The position numbers and the translations under genes are program-made. Shown here one piece after another: positions 18,640-26,270 of a stretch of 64,000 bases of DNA; positions within the stretch are counted from its first letter, which is position 1; each line of letters opens with the position of its first letter. The notes below the pieces were generated by a model that had not been told where the DNA came from, did not search any database, and saw only the letters and a list, made by a program, of their open reading frames with translations. This DNA comes from Anabaena sp. PCC 7108 (GTDB taxonomy: Bacteria; Cyanobacteriota; Cyanobacteriia; Cyanobacteriales; Nostocaceae): assembly GCF_000332135.1 (NCBI RefSeq), contig NZ_KB235896.1, positions 4,518,356 to 4,582,355 on the forward strand. Reading direction: 5' to 3'.

Positions 18640-18860
18640 TCAGGTTGAGATAGGGAGATGGGATGACGCGGAGAGGGGGTGACGCGGGGAACGGGTCGAG
18701 TTTTTTTGATAAGTAATTAGCCGCACTTTATATAATGAATCACCCCATCTCCCTCTTTCTATCTTTGTTTCTCCCCATCCCCGTGTCCCCGTGTCCCTCC
18801 CTCTTTCTCCCCATCTCCCCATCTCCCCATCTCCGCGTCCCCACATCTCCGTGTCTCCTG
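18640..18860. repeat. Minisatellite of CCCCATCTC/CCCCGTGTC units
   Basis: A 220-bp tract between the Tab2 and tldD genes is built from CCCCATCTC, CCCCGTGTC, CTCCGCGTC and similar units, with a GGGAGATGGGATGACGCGGA start in opposite orientation. An 85-codon minus-strand ORF here is an artefact of the repeat composition. Confidence 0.85.
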
Positions 18861-18865
18861 AATTC

Positions 18866-20266
18866 TTAATTATCAGCTTCTCCTCCGACGACGACATCTT
18901 TTATTCGCAGACTTGGGCCACCACAACCTACGGGTAAACCGTTTTGTCCACCTTTACCACATCCACCTGATTCATCCCAGTAAAAATCATCACCGATGCC
19001 TTCAATATCCGCTAGGGTTTGGAAAACATTACCTGAAAGTGTTACATCCTTGACTGGTTCTGCAATTTTGCCGTTTCTAATCATCCATGCTTCCCCAGCG
19101 CTAAAGGTGAACATTTCTCCATTTGTCATTCCACCTAACCAATTCCGGGCATAGACTCCTTCTTTGATGTCAGTAAATAAGTCTGCAACTGGTGTATTAC
19201 CCCTTTTAATCCAAGTGTTTGTCATTCGCACAATGGGCATAAAGTGATAATTCAGACAGCGAGCATTACCTGTGGGTGCTTCTTCTAATTTGCCAGCAGT
19301 TTCACGGGAATGCAAACGTCCGACTAAAACTCCATCTTCAATTAATTGCGTAGTTGTCGCGGGTGTGCCTTCATCGTCGTAAAAATAACTACCACGATGA
19401 CCTTCTGGGGCTGCACCATCAAAAATTTGCAGTTCTTCGGAACCAAAGCGACGACCAAGGGTCATAACTTCCAGTAAGTCTGGGTTTTCATAGGCCATGT
19501 CAGCTTCGGAAAGATGTCCAAAAGCTTCATGAACAAATAAACCACTGAGAATTGGGTCAATAACTACGGTATAAGTATTACCTTTGACTGGTGGTAAGGA
19601 TAAAGCGGTAACGGCTCTTTGGGCGGCGCTCTTGACTTGGGTATCTAAATCTGTTAAGTCTTGGTATGCTTTGCGTGAGCCGGTGGTTTCTCTACCAGTT
19701 TGTACGGTGTCGCCGTTTCTGGCTGTGGCTGCAAAGCGCATTTCCATATCTACCCAAGATTGCTCAATTAGAGTTCCTTCGGAGGATGCGAGAATGACTC
19801 TTTGGGCGCTGTCACTATAACGGACTGAGGTGGTGGTGATGCGGGAATCAACGTTTTTGAGTAAGTCGGTATAGCGATCGCACAATTCTTTTTTCTGTTT
19901 TAGGGAAACTGTACGTGGATCGATACCTGTTAGGGGTAAATTACATATAGCTTGTATGGGATCAATGGGTGCGAGTATGGTTTCTTCATCTCCCACTATC
20001 CGCGCTGCTGCGATCGCTTCTTCAATTCTTTCCTTAATCGTAGCCAACTGGTTAAAACTACTTAACCCCCAGCCACCTTTATAACAAGCACGAACATGAC
20101 CACCAATAGAAATACCTTCGCTGAGGGTTTCTACCTTGTCACCACGCAACAAGATATCTGTTCCTTCTGCTTCTTCTAGGCGAATCATCAGATAATCTAC
20201 ACGGTGGGAATAACGGGCTATTAACTCAGAGAGTAAATTTTGTACGTCAGCAAGTGTCTTTGGCAT
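18866..20266 (-). CDS. tldD: TldD-type metalloprotease
   Basis: This protein of 466 residues has the usual TldD length. TldD with TldE/PmbA forms a heterodimeric zinc protease that trims unfolded or precursor peptides. The zinc motif HEAFGHLSEAD (~255) is the expected HExxxH...E signature. The C-terminal CGKGGQNGLPVGCGGPSLRIKDVVVGGE is typical. The start ATG is at 20266. No tldE partner is in the window, so it must be encoded elsewhere if the complex forms. The stop is closely followed by the minisatellite at 18640-18860. Confidence 0.92.
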   Translation of the reverse strand: MPKTLADVQNLLSELIARYSHRVDYLMIRLEEAEGTDILLRGDKVETLSEGISIGGHVRACYKGGWGLSSFNQLATIKERIEEAIAAARIVGDEETILAPIDPIQAICNLPLTGIDPRTVSLKQKKELCDRYTDLLKNVDSRITTTSVRYSDSAQRVILASSEGTLIEQSWVDMEMRFAATARNGDTVQTGRETTGSRKAYQDLTDLDTQVKSAAQRAVTALSLPPVKGNTYTVVIDPILSGLFVHEAFGHLSEADMAYENPDLLEVMTLGRRFGSEELQIFDGAAPEGHRGSYFYDDEGTPATTTQLIEDGVLVGRLHSRETAGKLEEAPTGNARCLNYHFMPIVRMTNTWIKRGNTPVADLFTDIKEGVYARNWLGGMTNGEMFTFSAGEAWMIRNGKIAEPVKDVTLSGNVFQTLADIEGIGDDFYWDESGGCGKGGQNGLPVGCGGPSLRIKDVVVGGEADN

Positions 20267-20373
20267 TTTTGTTAGTGATCATCACGAACTACATTTATTT
20301 TCCAACTATTCAGGTCAATTTTGTTATTTTGGGTATCATGTATATGCTCGGAGTTTTTTGAGCTTTTTATTTA

Positions 20374-20790
20374 TTATTCAAAAACGTATTTTTCTGCCAC
20401 TTTCCAATAACGAGAAAACCGCTTTAAGTCAATAAAACCATCATAATCAAAAAATGGTTCTACTTCTAAAATTTCCAATTCTAAAGAACGCTCAATTTGG
20501 GTACAGATATCCTCAAATCTGGGACTAGGACTATCTGTGGTGACAACTAATTTAGCATCATGTTCTTTCGCAAACTTGATAATTTCTTCTGCCACATTTC
20601 CCCGACGAATTTCCACAGGTAATTCTAACAAACATTCATAAATAAAGGTAAGGCGTTTTAGACTAAGTTGCCATTCCTCAATTAAAGCATCATCCCAAAC
20701 CCAAATGGCTGGGGTATGAGGATATTCTTGAAATGCTGGGTTGTGGGGGCTTAAGCAATCTCCATGTACCCAAATAATTGGTTTATTCAT
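20374..20790 (-). CDS. Stand-alone photolyase N-terminal-like (HUP-fold) protein
   Basis: This 138-residue protein begins MNKPIIWVHGDCLSPHNPAF, which resembles the alpha/beta antenna domain of DNA photolyases and cryptochromes (W-x-H/R-x-D-L...NPA). It stops before any FAD-binding domain. The middle EIIKFAKEHDAKLVVTTDSPS fits a Rossmann-like HUP fold. It overlaps coaE by 4 nt (ATGA), so the two are probably co-translated. A FAD-domain-only photolyase relative lies at 46102. The photolyase link is motif-level inference; the protein could be another HUP member. Confidence 0.65.
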   Translation of the reverse strand: MNKPIIWVHGDCLSPHNPAFQEYPHTPAIWVWDDALIEEWQLSLKRLTFIYECLLELPVEIRRGNVAEEIIKFAKEHDAKLVVTTDSPSPRFEDICTQIERSLELEILEVEPFFDYDGFIDLKRFSRYWKVAEKYVFE

Positions 20791-21398
20791 ATTGGTAATT
20801 TGGTTATATCTATATTTTTCTTGATTGCTACATCTACTTGTTCTAGAAATGATTCTAAAGTAGAGGAGTTATCTAATACTATATCAGCCTTGGCTACTTT
20901 TTCTGCAATTGGTAATTGGCTATTAATTCTGGCTGCGGCTTGTTCGCTGTTTAAATGATTGCGCTGGATTAATCTTTGTTGTTGCTGTTCTGGTGAACAA
21001 TATACAACCCAAATTTCGCTAACTAGATTTTCTAAACCAACTTCAAATAACAAAGGTATCACTAAAACTAAAGTATTTGCAGATGATTCATTAATAGCTT
21101 GAGAAAAACAATTTCGCACATAAGGATGTATGACACTTTCTAGCCAAGTTCGTTCTTCTGATTCTTTAAAAACAATTTCTCCTAACTTTTGACGATTTAA
21201 ATTTCCATCAGAAAGTAAAATTTCTTGACCATATCTTGCGGCAATTTGTGCGAGAGTAGATGAACCTATAGATACTGCATCTCTAGCATAAATATCCGCA
21301 TCTAAAATTGGCAAATTATAAGCACTATGCAAATAATTAGCTACTGTACTTTTACCTGTAGCTATACCACCTGTTAAACCGATTAAACGTTTAGTCAT
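20787..21398 (-). CDS. coaE: Dephospho-CoA kinase
   Basis: Catalyses the last step of coenzyme A synthesis, ATP-dependent 3'-phosphorylation of dephospho-CoA. The Walker A LTGGIATGKSTVANYL is at ~7-22, DADIYARDAV follows (~34), and the lid region with QQQQRLIQRNHLNSEQAAARI lies at ~138-160. Its length of 203 residues is normal. It overlaps the downstream photolyase-N-like gene by 4 nt. An AATTCGT repeat (21411-21435) lies immediately upstream. It shares a CoA link with panC at 36-38 kb, but the loci are separate. Confidence 0.94.
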   Translation of the reverse strand: MTKRLIGLTGGIATGKSTVANYLHSAYNLPILDADIYARDAVSIGSSTLAQIAARYGQEILLSDGNLNRQKLGEIVFKESEERTWLESVIHPYVRNCFSQAINESSANTLVLVIPLLFEVGLENLVSEIWVVYCSPEQQQQRLIQRNHLNSEQAAARINSQLPIAEKVAKADIVLDNSSTLESFLEQVDVAIKKNIDITKLPI

Positions 21399-21410
21399 TG
21401 GTAATTGTAA

Positions 21411-21435
21411 ATAATTCGTAATTCGTAATTCGTAA
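21411..21435. repeat. AATTCGT heptamer array, short
   Basis: About three copies of AATTCGT lie just upstream of coaE, in the 195-bp gap to hemD. The gap also contains TTTTTAATTCTTAATTC-type sequence and a CCCCTTGTACTATCACAAGGGG hairpin at 21530-21552, which could act as a terminator between the two genes. Confidence 0.8.
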
Positions 21436-21529
21436 ATGACTGAAGGTTAGAATTTAAATTTGGGGTTTTGGATGGAAAGATTCAAAGTTAAAAAATTTAT
21501 TCACTACATACAATAATCTCAAATGTTAA

Positions 21530-21562
21530 AACCCCTTGTACTATCACAAGGGGGATCATTTT
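21530..21562 (+). terminator. Hairpin with T-rich tail between coaE and hemD
   Basis: CCCCTTGTACTATCACAAGGGG forms a stem of about eight base pairs followed by GATCATTTTTAATTTTT on the plus strand. On the minus strand, in the direction of hemD to coaE, the tail is GTTTTAACATTTG, also T-rich. It may therefore end hemD transcripts. Confidence 0.45.
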
Positions 21563-21593
21563 TAATTTTTAATTCTTAATTCTTAATTTTTAA

Positions 21594-22400
21594 TTAACCT
21601 CGATTTGCCCATTTTATAATAGCATTTGTTAAGCCATCTAAAGTATATTCCTCAGCTTCTATATCGACACGACCAAATAAATCATGACAAGTTTGGGAAG
21701 TTTGGGGACCGATAGAAGCAATGGAAACTTTCTCTAAGTAATGTGTGATTCCATCTGTAAATTTACTTGCGGTTAATAGACAGAAAAATTGTACAGTTTT
21801 AGAACTAGCAAAGGTGATCACATCTATCGCACGGTTTCGCAAAGCCAACTCTGCTTCTGGAGGAATAGTTTGAGGACAGCAAGATTCATAGGTAGGAACT
21901 TCTATGACATTTGCACCTTTAACGGTTAATTCTTTGACTAAAACTTCTCTTCCACCACTTTCTACTCTGGGAAATAAAATCTTTTTACCCGCTAAGTTTT
22001 CGGGAAAGCTTCTGACTAAAGAGTCAGCGATAAAGTGGGGAGGAATAAAATTGGGACGAATATTGTATTTTTTTAGACTTTGGGCTGTTTTTTGACCAAC
22101 AACTGCAATTTTTATCTCAGCTAAGGAACTGTGATCTTTACCTTTGCTGTGGAGTCTAGTAAAAAAGTATTCTACTCCGTTACTGGAAGTAAGAATTAAC
22201 CAGTTGAAACTAGATAAATTAGCGATCGCTTCATCTAAAGCAAACCAACTTGAAGGAGGTCCAATTTCTAAAGCTGGCATTTCAATTACTGTAGCACCTG
22301 TGGCAATCAAGCGATCGCTAAATTGGCTGGACTGTCCAACTGAACGTGTAACTAAAATGGTTTTTCCTGCGAGGGGAGATAAGGGTAAATTGCTATCCAC
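21594..22400 (-). CDS. hemD: Uroporphyrinogen-III synthase
   Basis: This 268-residue enzyme cyclises hydroxymethylbilane to uroporphyrinogen III, the branch point to haem, chlorophyll, phycobilins and corrinoids. Recognisable parts are KTILVTRSVGQSSQF at the start, the NWLILTSSNGVEYFF segment, and DVITFASSKTVQFFC near 195. The start codon is GTG at 22400. The next gene upstream on the same strand, cobA, uses the same product, although 433 bp of repeat-bearing sequence separates them. Confidence 0.9.
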   Translation of the reverse strand: MDSNLPLSPLAGKTILVTRSVGQSSQFSDRLIATGATVIEMPALEIGPPSSWFALDEAIANLSSFNWLILTSSNGVEYFFTRLHSKGKDHSSLAEIKIAVVGQKTAQSLKKYNIRPNFIPPHFIADSLVRSFPENLAGKKILFPRVESGGREVLVKELTVKGANVIEVPTYESCCPQTIPPEAELALRNRAIDVITFASSKTVQFFCLLTASKFTDGITHYLEKVSIASIGPQTSQTCHDLFGRVDIEAEEYTLDGLTNAIIKWANRG

Positions 22401-22833
22401 GATTTTCTCGTTCAGAATTGTGGGTAATTAAGAATAGTTTACAGGACTTACGCAACTGGCACATTGGTAGGGTGCGTCAGATATCAACAATCTGTTTATT
22501 TGCAGGATTTATGCAGTCTGACGCACCCTACAACTCATTCAGAATTTTGGGTAATTAAGAATAGCTTATAAGAAAATAGGCTGAAAACGCCGGAATTGAG
22601 AAATTTGGTTCTTCAGTACCTAATATACAAAATCAAGCCAAAAAAATCTCAGACAGCTTAATATACATAAGAAATAAGCCATAATTTTGAACATTATGAC
22701 AAAATATTGCCTCTTTACCCTGTTAAGAGTTCCCTATTAAGAGTTCCCTCTTTCCGACTGGTGATTTAGTATAACAAGTACGGTAGAACCAGAAATTTTC
22801 ACTTTTTAATTTTTAATTTTCACTTTTTAATTT
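22401..22833. other. Intergenic region between cobA and hemD with flanked palindrome
   Basis: The 433-bp stretch contains the element at 22411-22564, a GTTAAGAGTTCCCTATTAAG repeat near 22723-22750 and an AT-rich, slip-type repeat TTTTTAATTTTTAATTTTCAC at 22797-22835 against the cobA stop codon. No ORF is seen. Confidence 0.6.
22411..22564. repeat. Palindrome flanked by 27-bp direct repeats
   Basis: A 27-bp sequence beginning TTCAGAATT and ending GGGTAATTAAGAATAG occurs at 22411-22437 and 22538-22564 with one mismatch. Between them lie two 15-bp perfect inverted arms, GTAGGGTGCGTCAGA (22467-22481) and TCTGACGCACCCTAC (22517-22531). The inner part also starts with ACAGGACTTACGCAACTG, a phrase found at cyanobacterial MITE ends. 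Confidence 0.85.
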
Positions 22834-23547
22834 TTACAAGTATTGGCGTAATCTTACAACTTCACCAATGACTATGACCGCAGGAGAAAGTGATAAACCC
22901 GCCGTTTGTGCCAAAATATTATCTAATTCACCTATCCAAATGGCTTGACTGGGAGTTCCTGCCCAACGAATAATAGCAATAGGTGTAGAGTGCGATTGCC
23001 CATATCGTAGCAGCTGATGTACAATCTCGGCTAAATTTTGTCCCCCCATCAAAATTACCAAAGTTTCTAATCTTGATAGTGCTTCCCAGTCTAAAGCATC
23101 TGGTTCATGTGCTGTCAACACAGCAAAACAGCGACTAAGAACAGGATCTGTGAGGGGAATTCCTGCTAATAAAGGTGCTGCTAAAGCTGAAGAAATTCCC
23201 GGTATAACTTCAAATTCACAACCAGCAGATTTTAAAGCTTCAATTTCGGAAATACAACGCCCAAAAATAAATGGATCACCTGATTTTAGCCTAACAACTT
23301 GTTTCCCTTCTTGATAATACTTGATCAGCAAATTGTTAATTTCAGCTTGGGGAGTGCTGGGTTTACCACCGCGTTTACCCACATCTAGTTTTAGACAATC
23401 CTGTGATACACATTCTAACAATTGGGTATCTACTAAAGCATCATAAACCAAGACCTGAGCAGTAGCCAAGAGACGATAAGCTTTAACAGTCAAGTATGCC
23501 ACATCTCCAGGTCCTGCACCAACGAGGTAAACTTTTTTATTAGTCAT
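22834..23547 (-). CDS. cobA: Uroporphyrinogen-III C-methyltransferase
   Basis: This SAM-dependent enzyme methylates uroporphyrinogen III at C2 and C7 to precorrin-2, leading to sirohaem and cobalamin. Key motifs are VYLVGAGPGDVAYLT (~5-20), VYDALVD, VRLKSGDPFIFGR near 99 and the C-terminal SPAVIVIGEVVRLR. At 237 residues it is the single-function form, without the CysG siroheme synthase part or a fused HemD domain. hemD lies downstream on the same strand. A GGATTTT heptamer tract immediately precedes its start codon. Confidence 0.93.
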   Translation of the reverse strand: MTNKKVYLVGAGPGDVAYLTVKAYRLLATAQVLVYDALVDTQLLECVSQDCLKLDVGKRGGKPSTPQAEINNLLIKYYQEGKQVVRLKSGDPFIFGRCISEIEALKSAGCEFEVIPGISSALAAPLLAGIPLTDPVLSRCFAVLTAHEPDALDWEALSRLETLVILMGGQNLAEIVHQLLRYGQSHSTPIAIIRWAGTPSQAIWIGELDNILAQTAGLSLSPAVIVIGEVVRLRQYL

Positions 23548-23581
23548 CCGATTTTGGATTTTGGATTTTGGATTTTGGATT
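23548..23581. repeat. GGATTTT heptamer array
   Basis: Four copies of GGATTTT lie directly upstream of the cobA start codon, on the side of the TPR gene. It belongs to the same short-repeat class as the AATTCGT arrays. Confidence 0.9.
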
Positions 23582-23628
23582 CATTCCCCGGATTTATCCG
23601 GGGGCTTGTACCATCAAGGAATTATTCT

Positions 23629-24096
23629 TCATTTATGATGATTGTGAATATCTTGGAGAATTTTAGTTATTGTTTCTGCTTTTTGTGGTTGACGCTGTTT
23701 TTGAAATAGGTCTTTTGCTGTTTGGAGATTATTTATTGCTGCTTCTTGATTGTTTTCTAGTAACAAGATATTTGACAACCTCAGGTAAGCATCGGCATTT
23801 TTGGGACTGCGGTGAATTACTTCATTAAATAATTCTTTGGCTTCGGCAATTTGTCCTTTATGATTTAGAAGATCACCCAACAACAACCTAACTATATCAT
23901 TAGTAGAGTTGATGGCAATTACTTTACGAAACTCTGATTCTGCACCTTCATAATCTTTAGCCTGAAAAAGTTCAATTCCTTTTTGGAAGGATTTGGAGGT
24001 AATCAATGTTCTCCAGCTAAAATAAATTAGTGTGATGATGCTGGAAATCACTAAAGATATAGCAACAATATTACTAATTGGTGAATTTTCTAACAT
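23629..24096 (-). CDS. Membrane-anchored TPR protein
   Basis: This 155-residue protein has one N-terminal membrane segment (ISNIVAISLVISSIITLIYF, ~6-25) and then about three tetratricopeptide repeats: KGIELFQAKDYEGAESEFRKVIAIN, LGDLLNHKGQIAEAKELFNEVI and LRLSNILLLENNQEAAINNLQ. It is probably anchored in the thylakoid or plasma membrane with the TPR part in the cytoplasm. ATG 24096 is chosen over an upstream TTG that would overlap the previous gene. It starts 4 nt after the stop of the phytyltransferase gene, so translation coupling is likely. Confidence 0.8.
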   Translation of the reverse strand: MLENSPISNIVAISLVISSIITLIYFSWRTLITSKSFQKGIELFQAKDYEGAESEFRKVIAINSTNDIVRLLLGDLLNHKGQIAEAKELFNEVIHRSPKNADAYLRLSNILLLENNQEAAINNLQTAKDLFQKQRQPQKAETITKILQDIHNHHK

Positions 24097-24100
24097 GATT

Positions 24101-25042
24101 TTAAGCCAAAATACAGGCAATAGGAAAAATTAGATATTCGATGAAAAACAGTTTCCAGATAAATTGATAAAATCCCGCAATTGCACTTTTATCTTGTAAG
24201 TCAACTCCTGCACTTTGCCACCACATGACAATTAAAGTTACTAACTGAGTAATTACTAGGAATATTGAGTTAACTTCTGCTATTTTGAACAAAGCTACAA
24301 GAATCATCCCTAAATAGCAAACAGTTAAGACCCAAAGTGCAAGTTTAAATACTGCTTTTTGTCCCATTTGTAGGGTAAAAGTTGTGATATTGTAAAGGCG
24401 ATCACCTTCCATATCAGGAATATCTTTAAAGATAGCAATTGCAAAGGTAAACACCAAGATAAACACCGTCAAAACCCATACTGCTGCGGGAATGCCTTGG
24501 CTTTTTTGTAATAGCCAGTTAAAATGAAAAAACAGACCTAAATTAACAATTGTTCCCCGCACTGAAAAAATACATAATGCTGCCCAAAAGGGATACTGTT
24601 TTAAGCGAATTGGTGGTAAAGAATAAGCTGTACCAATTGCCAAACTCAGAGCTACCATTCCTAATAAAAATGGTCCATTTAACCAGGCTATAATTAGTGC
24701 TAAAATACCAGTAATAATGACAATTAATTGTCCTTGTTCTTTGGTGAATTCTCCTGATGCTATGGGTAAATGAGGCTTATTGATTTTGTCAATATCAACA
24801 TCTTCTAATTGGTTTAAACCAACTATATAGATATTACCACAGATACAAGCAACCCAAGCTCCCAAAACTTGACCAAGATTAATACTAGATAAGCTTGTGG
24901 AAGTGACACCCAGGGTAATCAAATATAAACTCAACACACTTAAAGTTGTACCAATAATAGTGTGAGGTCGGGAAAACTTCCAAAAAGCATAAAGCCACTT
25001 TCCCTTTAAAATTGGAGAATTCTGTTGATAAAACTGACTCAT
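24101..25042 (-). CDS. hpt: Homogentisate phytyltransferase (UbiA family)
   Basis: This 313-residue integral membrane prenyltransferase of the UbiA family joins homogentisate and phytyl diphosphate in tocopherol synthesis. It has about eight or nine hydrophobic segments. The first Asp motif is NQLEDVDIDKINKP (~77-90) and the second is KDIPDMEGDR (~206). FSRPHTIIGTTLS (~23-35) is typical of the HPT group. The neighbouring methyltransferase at 25317 also belongs to the tocopherol pathway, which supports the substrate assignment. The family also includes related quinone prenyltransferases, so substrate identity is inferred. Confidence 0.87.
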   Translation of the reverse strand: MSQFYQQNSPILKGKWLYAFWKFSRPHTIIGTTLSVLSLYLITLGVTSTSLSSINLGQVLGAWVACICGNIYIVGLNQLEDVDIDKINKPHLPIASGEFTKEQGQLIVIITGILALIIAWLNGPFLLGMVALSLAIGTAYSLPPIRLKQYPFWAALCIFSVRGTIVNLGLFFHFNWLLQKSQGIPAAVWVLTVFILVFTFAIAIFKDIPDMEGDRLYNITTFTLQMGQKAVFKLALWVLTVCYLGMILVALFKIAEVNSIFLVITQLVTLIVMWWQSAGVDLQDKSAIAGFYQFIWKLFFIEYLIFPIACILA

Positions 25043-25140
25043 TTATTACTCTCTACGTTTTCTGCTGTAAAACTACAAATGAATAACAATTCAAAAGTCA
25101 AAAATAAGTATCCAAACTGAATTAATTATACTATAAACGA

Positions 25141-25259
25141 CTAATATCTCGACTTTATAGGATAACAAAATTCAAAGCCAAAACTTCAATCAAAACTCTG
25201 CGTCACTTTGCGTTTACCTCAGCGCAACTCTGCGTTTAAAAGTAAAGTTTCCAACCATT
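25141..25259 (-). repeat. Dispersed ~118-bp repeat, copy B
   Basis: Inverted copy of 7381-7498, lying between the two tocopherol genes. Shared phrases include AACGCAAAGTGACGCAGAG and GGTTGGAAACTTTACTTTTA when read on the minus strand. Confidence 0.85.
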
Positions 25260-25316
25260 TTGAGATACTTAACAAAAGGCGAGGAGACCCCGCCCATACG
25301 GAGTGTTTAAATTTGC

Positions 25317-26159
25317 TTACTTATTTCCGCACAATAACCCAAATTTAATTAAACCCCGTTCATAACCCCGACGCATTAGCCCTAAAGAAAGCGCCCCTTG
25401 AATTGTACTCCAACCAGAAAGCAGTAATCCTAAAACTGCTTCGGGGGTGAATGCTGAATCAATTACCCGATTCCAAAATGGAGCCACAGCGGTTGACCAA
25501 TCAGCCGTGCGGATATTGTTTAATGGTAGTTGACGAGCGATCGCTTCATACTCTGGTAACGAAATCACATAAGGTAAACAATAAACTCGATAAATATCCT
25601 CTAAATGCCTTTGTTCATCAGTAGTCAGAGGTTTTTTATCCGTAGGTCGATGACACCAAGTTACCATAATCAAAGTACCTCCGGGCTTCAACACCCGGTA
25701 ACATTCTTGCAAAAACTTGGTTTTATCTGGCATATGTTCACCACTCTCCAGCGACCAGACTAAGTCAAAAGAATTGTCAGCAAAAGGCATTTCTTGAGCA
25801 TTGGCGACGAGAAACTGACTGCGGGTATTCAAATTAGCTTCTCTTGCTCTTTCTGTGGCTCTGGCGGCTTGCACAGGACTCAGAGTAATTCCCGTGGCCT
25901 TAGCACCAAACTTTTCTGCTAAGTATAAAGAACTGCCACCAATACCACAACCTACATCTAAGATATTCTCTGCACCCTTGACCTCTGACCATTTCAGCAG
26001 TTCTTCGATTAAATCAATTTGCGCTAAACGTCTTTCTTTCCGCTGGTTCCCCGTAGGACCATAGTAGCCATGATGCATATGTTCTCCCCAAATCTGTTCC
26101 CACAAACCGGAGGAAGCATCGTAAAATTGTTGAATTTGTTGATAAAGTGTTGTACTCAT
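25317..26159 (-). CDS. Gamma-tocopherol C-methyltransferase
   Basis: This 280-residue SAM-dependent methyltransferase has motif I ILDVGCGIGGSS near 64. The N-terminal QFYDASSGLWEQIWGEHMHHGYYG is characteristic of the cyanobacterial gamma-tocopherol methyltransferase (VTE4-type), which adds the last ring methyl to give alpha-tocopherol. The middle block LVWSLESGEHMPDK and GGTLIMVTWCHR also fit. Unlike the plant enzyme it has no transit peptide. It is separated from the phytyltransferase gene by a 274-bp gap with a dispersed repeat. Related MPBQ methyltransferases are the main alternative. Confidence 0.87.
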   Translation of the reverse strand: MSTTLYQQIQQFYDASSGLWEQIWGEHMHHGYYGPTGNQRKERRLAQIDLIEELLKWSEVKGAENILDVGCGIGGSSLYLAEKFGAKATGITLSPVQAARATERAREANLNTRSQFLVANAQEMPFADNSFDLVWSLESGEHMPDKTKFLQECYRVLKPGGTLIMVTWCHRPTDKKPLTTDEQRHLEDIYRVYCLPYVISLPEYEAIARQLPLNNIRTADWSTAVAPFWNRVIDSAFTPEAVLGLLLSGWSTIQGALSLGLMRRGYERGLIKFGLLCGNK

Positions 26160-26270
26160 GAGTCACCAGAGAAGACAAAGCCGAATAAAAAAAACATACT
26201 GTTAGGCTACCATCTGTGTATTTAATTAGATAAAGCGATTTTGTTTCCAGAAGAAAATTGTGAATTACTT

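Noticed and set aside
18640-18897. 85-codon minus-strand ORF downstream of tldD
   Set aside because: Formed by CCCCATCTC/CCCCGTGTC repeats; RGDGEMGRWG-type composition.
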